This document shows, one piece after another, positions 56,165 to 64,000 of a DNA stretch of 64,000 nucleotides. The position numbers and the translations under genes were made by a program. The stretch is taken from NCBI RefSeq assembly GCF_000379465.1, contig NZ_KB905392.1, forward strand, positions 248,001-312,000, in the 5' to 3' direction. The DNA is from Sciscionella marina DSM 45152 (GTDB taxonomy: Bacteria > Actinomycetota > Actinomycetes > Mycobacteriales > Pseudonocardiaceae). Below the pieces are notes generated by a model, which saw only the letters and a program-made list of their open reading frames with translations, ran no database searches and was not told the DNA's origin. Numbering within the stretch: the first letter of the stretch is position 1; every line of letters begins with the position of its first letter.

Positions 56165-57196
56165 TCACCGGCCGGCGAGGATCCGCCCCACGTAGTTGGC
56201 GACCGCGCGAACCGCGGCCATGGTGCCCGGGTAGTCCATTCTCGTCGGACCGACCACGCCCATCCCACCGAGCAGCGAGCCGTCGGCACCGTAGCCGATG
56301 GAGACCACCGCGGTGTTGCGCATCTCGGCGGGCTCGATCTCCCCGCCGATCCGCACCGAGATGATATCCGGATCCTGTGCCGCGGCGAGCAGTTTGAGCA
56401 GTACGACCTGCTCCTCGAGCGCTTCCAGCACCCCGCGCAGCGAGCCGGGGAAATCGGCGACGTTGCGGGTCAGGTTCGCGGTCCCGCCGAGCACGATGCG
56501 CTCCTCCGGGTGCTCGATGAGTGCCTCGACGAGCACGGTCGAGATCCGGACCATGACATCGCGCAGCTCCGGGGGCACCTGCTCGGGCAGCTCGGCGAGC
56601 TTGGTCGCGGCATCGGTGAGCCGTTCCCCGGCGAGCGCGGAGTTCAGCTGCGCGCGAACCCGGGACACATCGTCCTCGGACAGCACGTCACCGAGGTCGA
56701 CGAGCCGCTGATCCACCCGCCCGGTGTCGGTGATCGAGACGAGCATCAGCCGCGCCGAGGTGATCGAGACGACCTCGATGTGCCGCACGCTCGAGCGGGT
56801 GAGCATGGGGTACTGCACCACGGCGACCTGCCTGGTCAGCTGCGCGAGCAGGCGCACGCTGCGGCGCAGCACGTCCTCGAGGTCGATCGCGCCGCCGAGC
56901 ACGGTGTCGATGGCCCTGCGCTCGGGTTCGGAGAGCGGCTTGAGCTCGGCGAGCCGGTCCACGAACTGCCGGTAGCCCTTGTCGGTCGGGATACGCCCGG
57001 CACTCGTGTGCGGCTGGGCGATGTAGCCCTCCTCCTCCAGCGCGGCCATGTCGTTGCGGACGGTCGCGCTGGATACGCCGAGGTTGTGCCGGTCCACGAT
57101 CGCCTTCGACCCGACCGGTTCCTGATCGGAGACGTAGTCGGTGACGATCGCGCGTAGCACCTCGAACCTGCGCTCGTCGGTATTCACGGTCCCCAT
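56165..57196 (-). CDS. hrcA: Heat-inducible repressor HrcA
   Basis: 343 residues from ATG 57196, the same length as the mycobacterial protein. N-terminal winged helix ([53 protein letters not shown]), GAF-like middle and a conserved C-terminus ([27 protein letters not shown]). Binds CIRCE elements at groE and similar genes. No CIRCE (TTAGCACTC with its inverted copy) is visible upstream of hrcA here, so its own operon seems not to be autoregulated through that site. Confidence 0.96.
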   Translation of the reverse strand: MGTVNTDERRFEVLRAIVTDYVSDQEPVGSKAIVDRHNLGVSSATVRNDMAALEEEGYIAQPHTSAGRIPTDKGYRQFVDRLAELKPLSEPERRAIDTVLGGAIDLEDVLRRSVRLLAQLTRQVAVVQYPMLTRSSVRHIEVVSITSARLMLVSITDTGRVDQRLVDLGDVLSEDDVSRVRAQLNSALAGERLTDAATKLAELPEQVPPELRDVMVRISTVLVEALIEHPEERIVLGGTANLTRNVADFPGSLRGVLEALEEQVVLLKLLAAAQDPDIISVRIGGEIEPAEMRNTAVVSIGYGADGSLLGGMGVVGPTRMDYPGTMAAVRAVANYVGRILAGR

Positions 57197-57211
57197 TCTA
57201 CGGACAGCAGC

Positions 57212-57240
57212 GGCCCCCACCGGGATTTCCGGCGGGGGCC
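57212..57240 (-). terminator. Hairpin between the DUF gene and hrcA
   Basis: GGCCCCCACCGG / CCGGCGGGGGCC, 12 bp with one mismatch around GATTT. It would separate the small membrane-protein gene from hrcA. Confidence 0.5.
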
Positions 57241-57260
57241 ACGCTATTCGTGCCAGGCGA

Positions 57261-57644
57261 TCACGCGGCCGTGGCGTACTCCCGGACCTCGAGCTGGTGC
57301 ACGACCCGTTCGGTGCGCGCTTCGTGCACCACCAGGTCGACGACGCCGATCGCGAGGATCGCGAGGGCGTCCGCGAACACCAGCCAGGTCATCGCGGTCC
57401 CGCTGAACACGAGAGCCGCGATGAGCGACCACGCAGCGACGACACCGAGGGTGGCGCCACCGATCCGCGCGTCGAGACGGCCCGAAGCGAGTGCGCCCAC
57501 GGCGGCTGCGACGAGCACCGCGGTCGAGACGCCGAAGCCCAGCCAGCCGGTGGCTCCCGCACCGAACGCCATCGTGGCGACGATGAGGAATGCGCCACCG
57601 AGCACGGCGAGCATGTCTACGACGAAACGAGCACTGATCTTCAT
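57261..57644 (-). CDS. Small four-helix membrane protein, unknown function
   Basis: 127 residues from ATG 57644 with the ribosome binding site GGAGGTG; the longer frame is rejected. Four predicted membrane helices ([84 protein letters not shown]) and a short polar tail. Resembles small SPW-repeat-like actinobacterial membrane proteins, without a recognised family. Sits between hemW and hrcA, bounded by a hairpin on the hrcA side. Confidence 0.75.
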   Translation of the reverse strand: MKISARFVVDMLAVLGGAFLIVATMAFGAGATGWLGFGVSTAVLVAAAVGALASGRLDARIGGATLGVVAAWSLIAALVFSGTAMTWLVFADALAILAIGVVDLVVHEARTERVVHQLEVREYATAA

Positions 57645-57802
57645 TTCCGCACACCTCCACAGAGTTCGTAGACGGTGTGAGTCGGAGGTCGGGGAATCGC
57701 TTTCGCGGTCCCGGGGCCGGCGGCTCAACGCCGATTAATTAGCACACCTAAGTAATAGCTCCCTGAGAGTTCGCCCGCAAGAGATCAAGACTGTCTGCTC
57801 GG

Positions 57803-59017
57803 TCACCCGGCATCGGCGAGCCGGGTGGCCAGGCCGTCCGCGAGCAGCCTGCCCTGTGGGGTGAGCACGGCCACTCCGTCCCCGATCCGCAGCAGTCCTT
57901 CGGCCACCGCCGCCTGCGCCTCCCGCACTCCCCGCTCGTCCAGCACATCGAGGGCAAGCCCGTCCGCACAGCGCAATTCCAGCAGCACCCGCTCGAAACG
58001 GCGCTGCGTCCCGGTCAGTACCTCGCGCCCGGCAGCCGGGGAGCGCCCCTCGCCGAGCAGCGCGGCGTAGCGGGCGGGGTGCTTGACGTTCCAGAACCGG
58101 GTGCCGCCGATGTGCGAGTGCGCCCCGGGCCCGGCGCCCCACCAGTCCCCGCTGCGCCAGTAGATCAGGTTGTGCGCGCACCGCGCGGATTCCGTGCCCG
58201 CCCAGTTCGACACCTCGTACCAGTGCAGACCGGCGGCCGCGAGCTGCGCGTCGATGAGCTCATAGCGGTCGGCGAGCACATCCTCGTCCGGGGCGGGCAA
58301 CTGACCACGCGCCACTTTGCGCGCCATCGCGGTGCCGTCCTCCACGATCAGCGAATAGGCCGAGACATGGTCCACCCCGGCCTCGAGCACCGCGTCGAGC
58401 GAGGCGCGCAGATCCGTGTCCCGCTCCCCCGGGGTGCCATAGATCAGGTCCAGGTTCACGTGTTCGATCCCGGCCGCCAGCGCCTCCTTGGCCGCGGCGA
58501 CCGGACGCCCCGGGGTGTGCGCGCGCTCCAGTACCGCGAGCACGTGCCGGGCCGTGGACTGCATACCGAGCGAGACCCGCGTGTATCCGGCCTCGGCGAG
58601 CCCGGCGAAAAATTCCGGGGAGGTCGACTCCGGGTTCGATTCGGTGGTCACCTCGGCGTGCTCGGCGAGCCCGAAGCTGCCGCGTACCGCATCGAGCACC
58701 TGGCCGAGCCCGTCCGCTCCGAGCAGCGAGGGGGTGCCCCCGCCGACGAACACCGTCTCGGCGCGCGGCGGAGCACCGAGCACCCGCGCGGCGAGCGCGA
58801 GTTCGGCCCGCAAACCCTCCAGCCAGGTCTGCGGGGAGGCGGCGCCGTCCAGCTCGGTCGGGGTGTAGGTGTTGAAATCACAGTAACCACAGCGACTCGC
58901 GCAGAACGGCACATGTACGTACACCCCGAACGGCCGTGTCCCGAGACCGGCGAGCGCGGACTCCGGCAGTCGCCCGTCGCGCGGCGCTGGTTCGCCCTCG
59001 GGCAGCACGGATGGCAA
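57803..59017 (-). CDS. hemW: Heme chaperone HemW (radical SAM)
   Basis: 404 residues from TTG 59017, which has GAGGAG seven bases upstream; no ATG fits, and the longer frame is rejected. Radical SAM site CASRCGYCDFNTY (CxxxCxxC) near residue 42, then GGGTPSLLG and SLGMQS. HemW-type proteins insert heme; many are misnamed HemN. It lacks the extra N-terminal Cys of true HemN-type oxidases. Linked to the hrcA region and the sulfite reductase operon as in M. tuberculosis (Rv2388c). Confidence 0.92.
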   Translation of the reverse strand: MPSVLPEGEPAPRDGRLPESALAGLGTRPFGVYVHVPFCASRCGYCDFNTYTPTELDGAASPQTWLEGLRAELALAARVLGAPPRAETVFVGGGTPSLLGADGLGQVLDAVRGSFGLAEHAEVTTESNPESTSPEFFAGLAEAGYTRVSLGMQSTARHVLAVLERAHTPGRPVAAAKEALAAGIEHVNLDLIYGTPGERDTDLRASLDAVLEAGVDHVSAYSLIVEDGTAMARKVARGQLPAPDEDVLADRYELIDAQLAAAGLHWYEVSNWAGTESARCAHNLIYWRSGDWWGAGPGAHSHIGGTRFWNVKHPARYAALLGEGRSPAAGREVLTGTQRRFERVLLELRCADGLALDVLDERGVREAQAAVAEGLLRIGDGVAVLTPQGRLLADGLATRLADAG

Positions 59018-59135
59018 ATCGGTCTCCTCTGGTCGCTTGCGGTGCGGATATGCCCGGCGCAACCCTCTGCCGCACCGTGATCCCACGATGCGGATAAGGC
59101 TCGCTCACCGAACAGACGCGTGGCACGCTTTCCCC

Positions 59136-59234
59136 ATGATCTCGCTGTCCGTCTGGCTCGTCGTGCGCAGGCACGTCGATTATCAGCGAGTGTCCAGCGC
59201 GCTCTGCCCGCGCGTCTGCCTTCCCGGCGCCTGA
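59136..59234 (+). CDS. Short leader peptide of the sulfur assimilation operon
   Basis: 32 residues from ATG 59136. The core VVRRHVDYQRVSSALCPRVC matches the pattern of actinobacterial leader peptides upstream of sulfur genes (R-x-HVD-x-x-R-x-x-SALC). Two Cys codons occur near the end (TGC at residues 24 and 28), followed by PGA and stop. It lies 101 bases before the sulfite reductase start. Ribosome stalling at the Cys codons under cysteine shortage could regulate downstream genes. Too short for normal gene finding; coding is inferred from the motif. Confidence 0.7.
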   Translation: MISLSVWLVVRRHVDYQRVSSALCPRVCLPGA

Positions 59235-59335
59235 GCTCCCGGTCGAATTCCGCGATCCCGGTTCAGCTCCGGTCCAGCTGCCCGGAAGTTTCCGCCCGCC
59301 GCCGCACCCTGCCGCAGTGAACCGCGAGGAATCCC

Positions 59336-61057
59336 ATGGCCCCCACCACGACAGCCCCAGAGCAGACCGCGAACAAGCCCGCGGCCAAGCCAGCGAAGCC
59401 CAAGCAACGCCGAGGCGAAGGCCAATGGGCACTCGGCTACCGCGAGCCGCTGAACCCGAATGAGCGCTCCAAGAAGGACGACAACCCGCTGCACGTCCGC
59501 GAGCGCATCGAGACCATCTACGCGCACCGCGGGTTCGACGCCATCGATCCCGGTGACCTGCGCGGTCGGTTCCGCTGGTTCGGCCTCTACACGCAGCGCA
59601 GGCAGGGCATCGACGGCGGCCGCACCGCCACCCTCGAGCCCGAGGAACTCGACGACTCGTACTTCATGCTGCGGGTGCGCATCGACGGCGGAGCCCTGAC
59701 CACCGAGCAGCTGCGGGTGATCGGGGAGATCTCCGAGACCTATGCCAGGGACACCGCGGACATCACCGACCGGCAGAACGTGCAGCTGCACTGGATCCGC
59801 ATCGAGGATGTCCCGGCGATCTGGCAGAAGCTCGAAGCCGTCGGCCTGTCCACCACCGAGGCCTGCGGGGACTGCCCGCGCGTGATCCTCGGCTCCCCCG
59901 TCGCCGGGATCGCCGCGGACGAGATCATCGACGCCACCCCGGCCGTCGAGGAGATCACCCGCCGCTACATCGGCGACGAGAGCCTGTCCAACCTGCCGCG
60001 GAAGTTCAAGACCGCGATCTCCGGGTCACCGCGCCAGGACGTGGTGCACGAGATCAACGACGTGTCGTTCATCGGCTCGGTGCATCCCGAGCACGGCCCC
60101 GGTTTCGACGTGTGGGTAGGCGGTGGCCTGTCCACGAACCCGAAGATCGCCCAGCGCCTCGGAGTGTGGGTCTCCCTCGAGGACGTGCCCGAGGTGTGGC
60201 ACGGCGTGGTCCAGATCTTCCGGGATTACGGCTACCGCAGGCTGCGTCATCGCGCCCGGATCAAGTTCCTGATCGCCGACTGGGGTGTGGAACGCTTCCG
60301 CGAGGTTCTGGAAACCGAGTACCTGAACCGGAAACTCGCGGACAACGCGGCACCGGAGATCTACACCGGGGCGCGCGACCACCTCGGCGTGCATCCGCAG
60401 ACCGACGGGCGCAACTACCTCGGCGTCTCCACCATCGCCGGGCGGGTCTCCGGTTCGATCCTGCAGAACGTGGCCAAGGCTGCGGAACGGGCCGGTTCCC
60501 AGCGGATCCGGACCACGGTGGAACAGAACCTGCTCGTGCTGGACGTGGAATCGGCCGAACTGGACGGGTTGAGCGCGGAGCTCGATTCGCTCGGCCTGCA
60601 GGCGAGTCCCTCTCCGTGGCGCCGCGGTGTCATGGCGTGCACCGGTATCGAGTTCTGCAAGCTCGCGATCGTGGAGACCAAGCGGCGAGCCGCGGACGCC
60701 GTGCTCGATCTGGAGCACAGGCTCGCCGATGTCAACGCCGAGCTCGAACACCCGATCACCCTCAATCTCAACGGCTGCCCCAATGCGTGCGCGCGTACCC
60801 AGGTCGCCGATATCGGGCTGAAGGGCCAGATCGTCACCGATGCCGAGGGCAGGCAGGTCGAGGGTTTCCAGGTGCACCTCGGTGGAACACTCGGCGTGGA
60901 CGCGGGTTTCGGCCGCAAGGTGCGCGGTCTCAAGGTGACCAGTGCCGAGGCGGTGGACTACGTGGAGCGCGTCGTGCGGCGCTATGTCGCCGCCCGTGAA
61001 CCAGATGAGCGATTCGCCACCTGGGTCGCCCGTGCTTCGGATGATGAACTGAAATGA
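59336..61057 (+). CDS. sirA: Ferredoxin-dependent sulfite reductase
   Basis: 573 residues. Two ferredoxin-like NIR_SIR repeats and siroheme/4Fe-4S domains. The cluster cysteines are in ACTGIEFCKLA (C-x5-C) and LNGCPNACAR (C-x3-C). RQNVQLHWIRIEDVP near residue 145 and STTEACGDCPRV; LYTQRRQG carries the Tyr that in mycobacterial SirA is cross-linked to the Cys of the ACGDCPR segment. Reduces sulfite to sulfide for cysteine synthesis. First enzyme gene of the operon, with a leader peptide upstream. Starts with a Lys/Pro/Ala-rich 30-residue tail. Confidence 0.95.
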   Translation: MAPTTTAPEQTANKPAAKPAKPKQRRGEGQWALGYREPLNPNERSKKDDNPLHVRERIETIYAHRGFDAIDPGDLRGRFRWFGLYTQRRQGIDGGRTATLEPEELDDSYFMLRVRIDGGALTTEQLRVIGEISETYARDTADITDRQNVQLHWIRIEDVPAIWQKLEAVGLSTTEACGDCPRVILGSPVAGIAADEIIDATPAVEEITRRYIGDESLSNLPRKFKTAISGSPRQDVVHEINDVSFIGSVHPEHGPGFDVWVGGGLSTNPKIAQRLGVWVSLEDVPEVWHGVVQIFRDYGYRRLRHRARIKFLIADWGVERFREVLETEYLNRKLADNAAPEIYTGARDHLGVHPQTDGRNYLGVSTIAGRVSGSILQNVAKAAERAGSQRIRTTVEQNLLVLDVESAELDGLSAELDSLGLQASPSPWRRGVMACTGIEFCKLAIVETKRRAADAVLDLEHRLADVNAELEHPITLNLNGCPNACARTQVADIGLKGQIVTDAEGRQVEGFQVHLGGTLGVDAGFGRKVRGLKVTSAEAVDYVERVVRRYVAAREPDERFATWVARASDDELK

Positions 61058-61095
61058 TTGTCCGGACAATGCACCGAGGCAATGTCCGGACAATT
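61057..61095 (+). promoter_or_regulatory. Double palindrome/long hairpin after sirA
   Basis: ATTGTCCGGACAAT (61057-61070) is a perfect palindrome that begins on the sirA stop codon. A near-copy follows at 61081-61094 with exactly 24 bases between starts. Together they also fold as one 16-bp hairpin (one mismatch) around ACCGAGG, followed by TCTTCG. Either a partial terminator reducing expression of the downstream genes or a paired protein-binding site. Confidence 0.6.
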
Positions 61096-61118
61096 CTTCG
61101 CGATGAGGAATCCCTATA

Positions 61119-61271
61119 ATGGAACGCGCGGCACCGTTTTATTGTCCGTACTGCGGTGAAGAGGATTTGATGCCGAGGGAAGATCCGCGTGGCGCCTGGC
61201 GTTGTGAGTCGTGCAGGCGCGTTTTTTCGGTGAAACTTGTCGGCCTGAGCGTGACCGAGGTGAACTCATGA
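61119..61271 (+). CDS. Small zinc-ribbon protein in the sulfur operon
   Basis: 50 residues from ATG 61119 with GAGGA upstream. MERAAPFYCPYCGEEDLMPR opens the protein, and CESC follows near residue 29, giving two CxxC pairs 17 residues apart: a classic zinc ribbon. A similar short protein sits between sulfite reductase and cysH in streptomycetes (from memory). It may be a redox or assembly accessory. Stop overlaps the cysH start (ATGA), so it is translationally coupled. Confidence 0.85.
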   Translation: MERAAPFYCPYCGEEDLMPREDPRGAWRCESCRRVFSVKLVGLSVTEVNS

Positions 61272-61963
61272 CCACGATGGAAACCGCACGGTTGCGGGAG
61301 ATCGCCGAGGAGGGCGCGGCACTCGGCGAAATCGGCGCCGACGCTGCTATGCGTTGGGTGGCCGAAACTTTCGGTGACGATTTCATCATCGCTTCGAATA
61401 TGCAGGACGCGGTGCTCATCGATGTGGCTGCGCGCACCAAACCGGATTTCGACGTGCTTTTCCTCGAAACCGGATATCACTTCGCCGAAACCATCGGGGT
61501 ACGGGACGCGGTCGATCTGATCTACCCGGGCGTGCGCATCGTCAACGCGGCCGCCGAACAATCGGTCGCCGAGCAGGAGGCACAGTACGGCAAGCTCAAC
61601 CAGACCGCCCCGGACCGCTGCTGCCAGCTGCGCAAGGTGGTTCCGTTGCAGCGCACGCTTTCCCGCTATTCGGCCTGGGTGACCGGGGTACGCAGGGTGG
61701 ACGCGCCGACCAGGGCGCAGACTCCGATCGTGGGCTTCGACGAGCGCAACGGGCTGGTCAAGGTGAACCCGATCGCGGCGTGGACCGACGAGGAGTTCCG
61801 GGAGTACATCGAGGCGAACGGCGTCCTGGAGAACCCGCTCGTCGCGGAGGGGTACCTGTCCATCGGCTGCGCGCCGTGCACCGCGAAGGTCGCGCCGGGC
61901 GCCGATCCGCGCAGCGGCCGCTGGGCGGGCCAGACGAAGACGGAATGCGGGTTGCACGGATGA
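61268..61963 (+). CDS. cysH: Adenylylsulfate (APS) reductase
   Basis: 231 residues from ATG 61268; the longer frame lies in the zinc-ribbon gene. PP-loop-like fold (DDFIIASNMQDAVLIDVAA), cluster Cys pairs RCCQLRK (near residue 120) and IGCAPCT (near residue 204), and the catalytic Cys in the terminal ECGLHG. The CC...CxxC pattern marks the 4Fe-4S APS-reducing type. Produces sulfite for sirA. Its last bases overlap the cysD start (ATGA). Confidence 0.96.
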   Translation: MTTMETARLREIAEEGAALGEIGADAAMRWVAETFGDDFIIASNMQDAVLIDVAARTKPDFDVLFLETGYHFAETIGVRDAVDLIYPGVRIVNAAAEQSVAEQEAQYGKLNQTAPDRCCQLRKVVPLQRTLSRYSAWVTGVRRVDAPTRAQTPIVGFDERNGLVKVNPIAAWTDEEFREYIEANGVLENPLVAEGYLSIGCAPCTAKVAPGADPRSGRWAGQTKTECGLHG

Positions 61964-62904
61964 CCACCGAGACGATCGAAGAAGGCAAGATCATCGACGA
62001 GGACGCGCCCGTCGTCGCGGACAACATCGAGGCGCTCGAGTCCGAGGCGATCCACATCTTCCGTGAGGTGGCCGGGGAGTTCGACCGGCCGGTGATCCTG
62101 TTCTCCGGCGGCAAGGACTCCACGGTGCTGCTGCACCTGGCGATCAAGGCGTTCTGGCCCGCCCCGGTCCCGTTCCCGCTGCTGCACGTGGACACCGGGC
62201 ACAACTTCCCCGAGGTGCTCGAGTTCCGGGACCGGATGGTGGACCGGCACGGGCTGCGGCTGGTCGTCGCGAAGGTGCAGGACTACATCGACGACGGGCG
62301 GCTGAGCGAGCGGCCGGACGGCACCCGTAACCCGCTGCAGACAGTCCCGCTGCTGGACGCGATCAACGAGAACCGCTTCGACGCGGTGTTCGGCGGCGGC
62401 CGCCGGGACGAGGAGCGCGCCCGGGCGAAGGAGCGGATCTTCAGCCTGCGCAACGCGTTCGGCCAATGGGAACCGCGCAGACAGCGGCCCGAGCTGTGGA
62501 ACCTGTACAACGGAAGGCACTCCGCCGGTGAGCACGTGCGAGTGTTCCCACTGTCCAACTGGACCGAGGCCGATGTCTGGCGCTACATCGAGCGCGAGGA
62601 CATCGAACTGCCCTCGATCTACTTCGCACACACCCGCGAGGTGTTCGCCCGCGACGGCATGTGGCTGACCGCCGGTCCCTGGGGAGGCCCGCGCGAGGGC
62701 GAGACCGTGCACCGCAAACAGGTCCGGTACCGGACCGTCGGGGACGGCTCCTGCACCGGGGCGGTCGAGTCCGGCGCCGATGACGTGGCCTCGGTCATCG
62801 CCGAGGTCAGCGCGTCCCGGCTCACCGAACGCGGCGCGACGAGGGCGGACGACCGGATCTCGGAGTCCGCGATGGAGGACCGCAAACGGGAAGGGTACTT
62901 CTGA
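61960..62904 (+). CDS. cysD: Sulfate adenylyltransferase subunit 2
   Basis: 314 residues from ATG 61960. PP-loop FSGGKDSTVLLHLAIKAF near residue 49, LLHVDTGHNFPEV, FGGGRRDEERARAKERIFS and the conserved C-terminal MEDRKREGYF. With CysN it makes APS from sulfate and ATP. Followed by the second copy of the intercistronic repeat element before cysN. Confidence 0.97.
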   Translation: MTTETIEEGKIIDEDAPVVADNIEALESEAIHIFREVAGEFDRPVILFSGGKDSTVLLHLAIKAFWPAPVPFPLLHVDTGHNFPEVLEFRDRMVDRHGLRLVVAKVQDYIDDGRLSERPDGTRNPLQTVPLLDAINENRFDAVFGGGRRDEERARAKERIFSLRNAFGQWEPRRQRPELWNLYNGRHSAGEHVRVFPLSNWTEADVWRYIEREDIELPSIYFAHTREVFARDGMWLTAGPWGGPREGETVHRKQVRYRTVGDGSCTGAVESGADDVASVIAEVSASRLTERGATRADDRISESAMEDRKREGYF

Positions 62905-62906
62905 TC

Positions 62907-62984
62907 ATGAGCGAGCTCTGCAGCGAATCATCGATACAGCGCCCGCGCGAAGCGCCGAGCTCCCCCGGGGAGCGAGTGCGATGA
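62907..62984 (+). repeat. Intercistronic repeat with a 25-codon micro-ORF between cysD and cysN
   Basis: Second copy of the element seen at 42503. Its first 12 bases are identical to that copy and the next 22 are about 75% alike (including TCGATAC). It reads MSELCSESSIQR then PREAPSSPGERVR and stop; the ATG is three bases past the cysD stop (TGATCATGA) and its TGA overlaps the cysN ATG (CGATGAG). GGGGAG near the end serves as the cysN ribosome binding site. Confidence 0.75.
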
Positions 62985-64000
62985 GCGACCTTTTGCGGCT
63001 TGCCACCGCGGGCAGCGTCGACGACGGGAAGTCCACCCTCGTCGGCAGGCTGCTCTACGACACGAAATCCGTACTCGCGGACCAGCTCGACGCGGTCACC
63101 CGGGCCAGCGTCGACAAGGGGCTGTCCACTCCGGACCTCTCGCTGCTCGTGGACGGACTGCGCTCGGAACGCGAACAGGGCATCACGATCGATGTGGCCT
63201 ACCGGTACTTCGGCACCCCGAAGCGGTCCTTCGTGCTCGCCGACACCCCGGGCCACGTGCAGTACACCCGCAACACCGTGACCGGGGCGTCCACCGCGCA
63301 GCTGGGCGTGCTGCTGGTGGACGCGCGCAACGGGGTGGTCGAGCAGACCCGGCGGCACGCGACCGTGCTCGCCCTGCTCGGGGTGCCCCGGCTCGTGCTC
63401 GCGGTGAACAAGATCGACCTCGTCGGCTACGATCAGTCCGCGTTCGAGTTGATCGCCAAGGAATTCGCGGCCTACGCCGCCGCGCTCGGCTACACCGACG
63501 AGGCGGTCACCACGATCCCGGTCTCCGCGCTCGTCGGCGACAACGTGGCCGAGTCCTCGGCGAACACCCCCTGGTACACCGGGCCGACCCTGTTGCGGCA
63601 CCTGGAATCGGTGCCCATCGCCACCGATCCGCACGATGCTCCGTTCCGGTTCCCCGTACAGTACGTGATCCGCCCGCGCACTCCGGAATTCCCGGACTAC
63701 CGTGGTTACGCCGGACAGGTGGCCTCGGGGACCGCGACGGTCGGCGACCGGGTGACGGTCGCCTCGAACGGGGCCACCAGCACGATCACCGCCATCGACA
63801 CCTACGACGGCCCGCTGCACTCCGCCGCGACCGGCCGCTCGGTGACCGTCCGGCTCGCCGACGAGATCGACATCTCCCGCGGCGACCTCATCGCGGCCGA
63901 GCCGGATGCCCCGCAGCCGAGCACCGAGATCGAGGCGACCCTGTGCTGGCTCGCGGAAAAGGAGCTGCGTCCAGGCGCCCGGCTACTCGTCAAGCACGGC
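62981..64000 (+). CDS. cysN: Sulfate adenylyltransferase subunit 1 (GTPase), 3' truncated by window edge
   Basis: 340 residues visible, frame open to the window end. Translation-factor-like GTPase: G1 AGSVDDGKST near residue 10, switch region EREQGITIDVAYRYF, G3 DTPGHVQYTRN, G4 NKIDL, then the beta-barrel domain beginning FRFPVQYVIRP. Drives APS formation by CysD with GTP hydrolysis. Whether a CysC kinase domain is fused at the C-terminus, as in mycobacteria, lies outside the window. Confidence 0.96.
   Translation, partial: MSDLLRLATAGSVDDGKSTLVGRLLYDTKSVLADQLDAVTRASVDKGLSTPDLSLLVDGLRSEREQGITIDVAYRYFGTPKRSFVLADTPGHVQYTRNTVTGASTAQLGVLLVDARNGVVEQTRRHATVLALLGVPRLVLAVNKIDLVGYDQSAFELIAKEFAAYAAALGYTDEAVTTIPVSALVGDNVAESSANTPWYTGPTLLRHLESVPIATDPHDAPFRFPVQYVIRPRTPEFPDYRGYAGQVASGTATVGDRVTVASNGATSTITAIDTYDGPLHSAATGRSVTVRLADEIDISRGDLIAAEPDAPQPSTEIEATLCWLAEKELRPGARLLVKHG

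Noticed and set aside
57730-57760. TTAGCACAC considered as a CIRCE half-site
   Set aside because: CIRCE needs TTAGCACTC plus GAGTGCTAA nine bases on; the second arm is absent.

Overview
The window is about 64 kb of high-GC DNA from a filamentous or coryneform-type actinomycete. The order of housekeeping genes follows what I remember of the Mycobacterium tuberculosis core (rhlE and the Rv3212-type gene; lepA and rpsT; holA; comEC and comEA; degV, octT, gpgP, rsfS, nadD; proA; smtB, zur, glyS; uppS, recO, era; ybeY, phoH, rsmE, dnaJ, hrcA, hemW; sirA, cysH, cysD, cysN). The accessory content looks more like a member of the Pseudonocardiales than a mycobacterium. Both end genes are cut by the window: a DEAD-box helicase at the left and cysN at the right. 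I found no rRNA, tRNA, CRISPR array, insertion sequence or prophage.

Layout. 1-3.3 kb: helicase, a membrane-anchored beta-propeller protein and a hydrolase. 3.3-10 kb: lepA, a VOC protein, a pentapeptide protein, an EamA permease, rpsT, holA and threonine synthase behind a clear SAM-I riboswitch. 10-20.3 kb: bluB, comEC/comEA, and a tightly overlapped minus-strand run (TetR, nadD, rsfS, gpgP, octT, degV) that includes two genes of methylglucose lipopolysaccharide synthesis. proA is then followed by separate reductase and deaminase genes of the RibD type. 20.3-27.3 kb: an FAD monooxygenase with a divergent TetR regulator and clear operators, a large acyltransferase, DoxX and macro-domain genes. 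27.3-27.8 kb: a Zur-controlled divergent module (MRF / rpmB-rpmG, zinc-free ribosomal protein forms) with two Zur boxes.

28-38 kb: accessory metabolism and a two-component/ABC export module. 38-40.6 kb: a MarR-linked pair of a luciferase-like monooxygenase and an FMN reductase. 40.6-44 kb: glyS divergent from smtB-zur and a lipoprotein sugar dehydrogenase. 44-59 kb: the conserved uppS-recO-(RDD)-era ... ybeY-phoH-rsmE-dnaJ-hrcA-hemW block, interrupted by a ClC transporter/MarR pair and by a 0.6 kb intergenic region with tandem 8-bp repeats and an 18-bp hairpin. 59-64 kb: the assimilatory sulfate reduction operon. It opens with a Cys-containing leader peptide and contains a 50-residue zinc-ribbon gene.

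The most unusual signals are: (i) a dispersed intercistronic element, seen between smtB and zur and again between cysD and cysN, which encodes a short peptide beginning MSEL and is stitched by ATGA overlaps to the following gene; (ii) a SAM-I aptamer on threonine synthase rather than on a methionine gene; (iii) a set of recognisable leaderless promoters.
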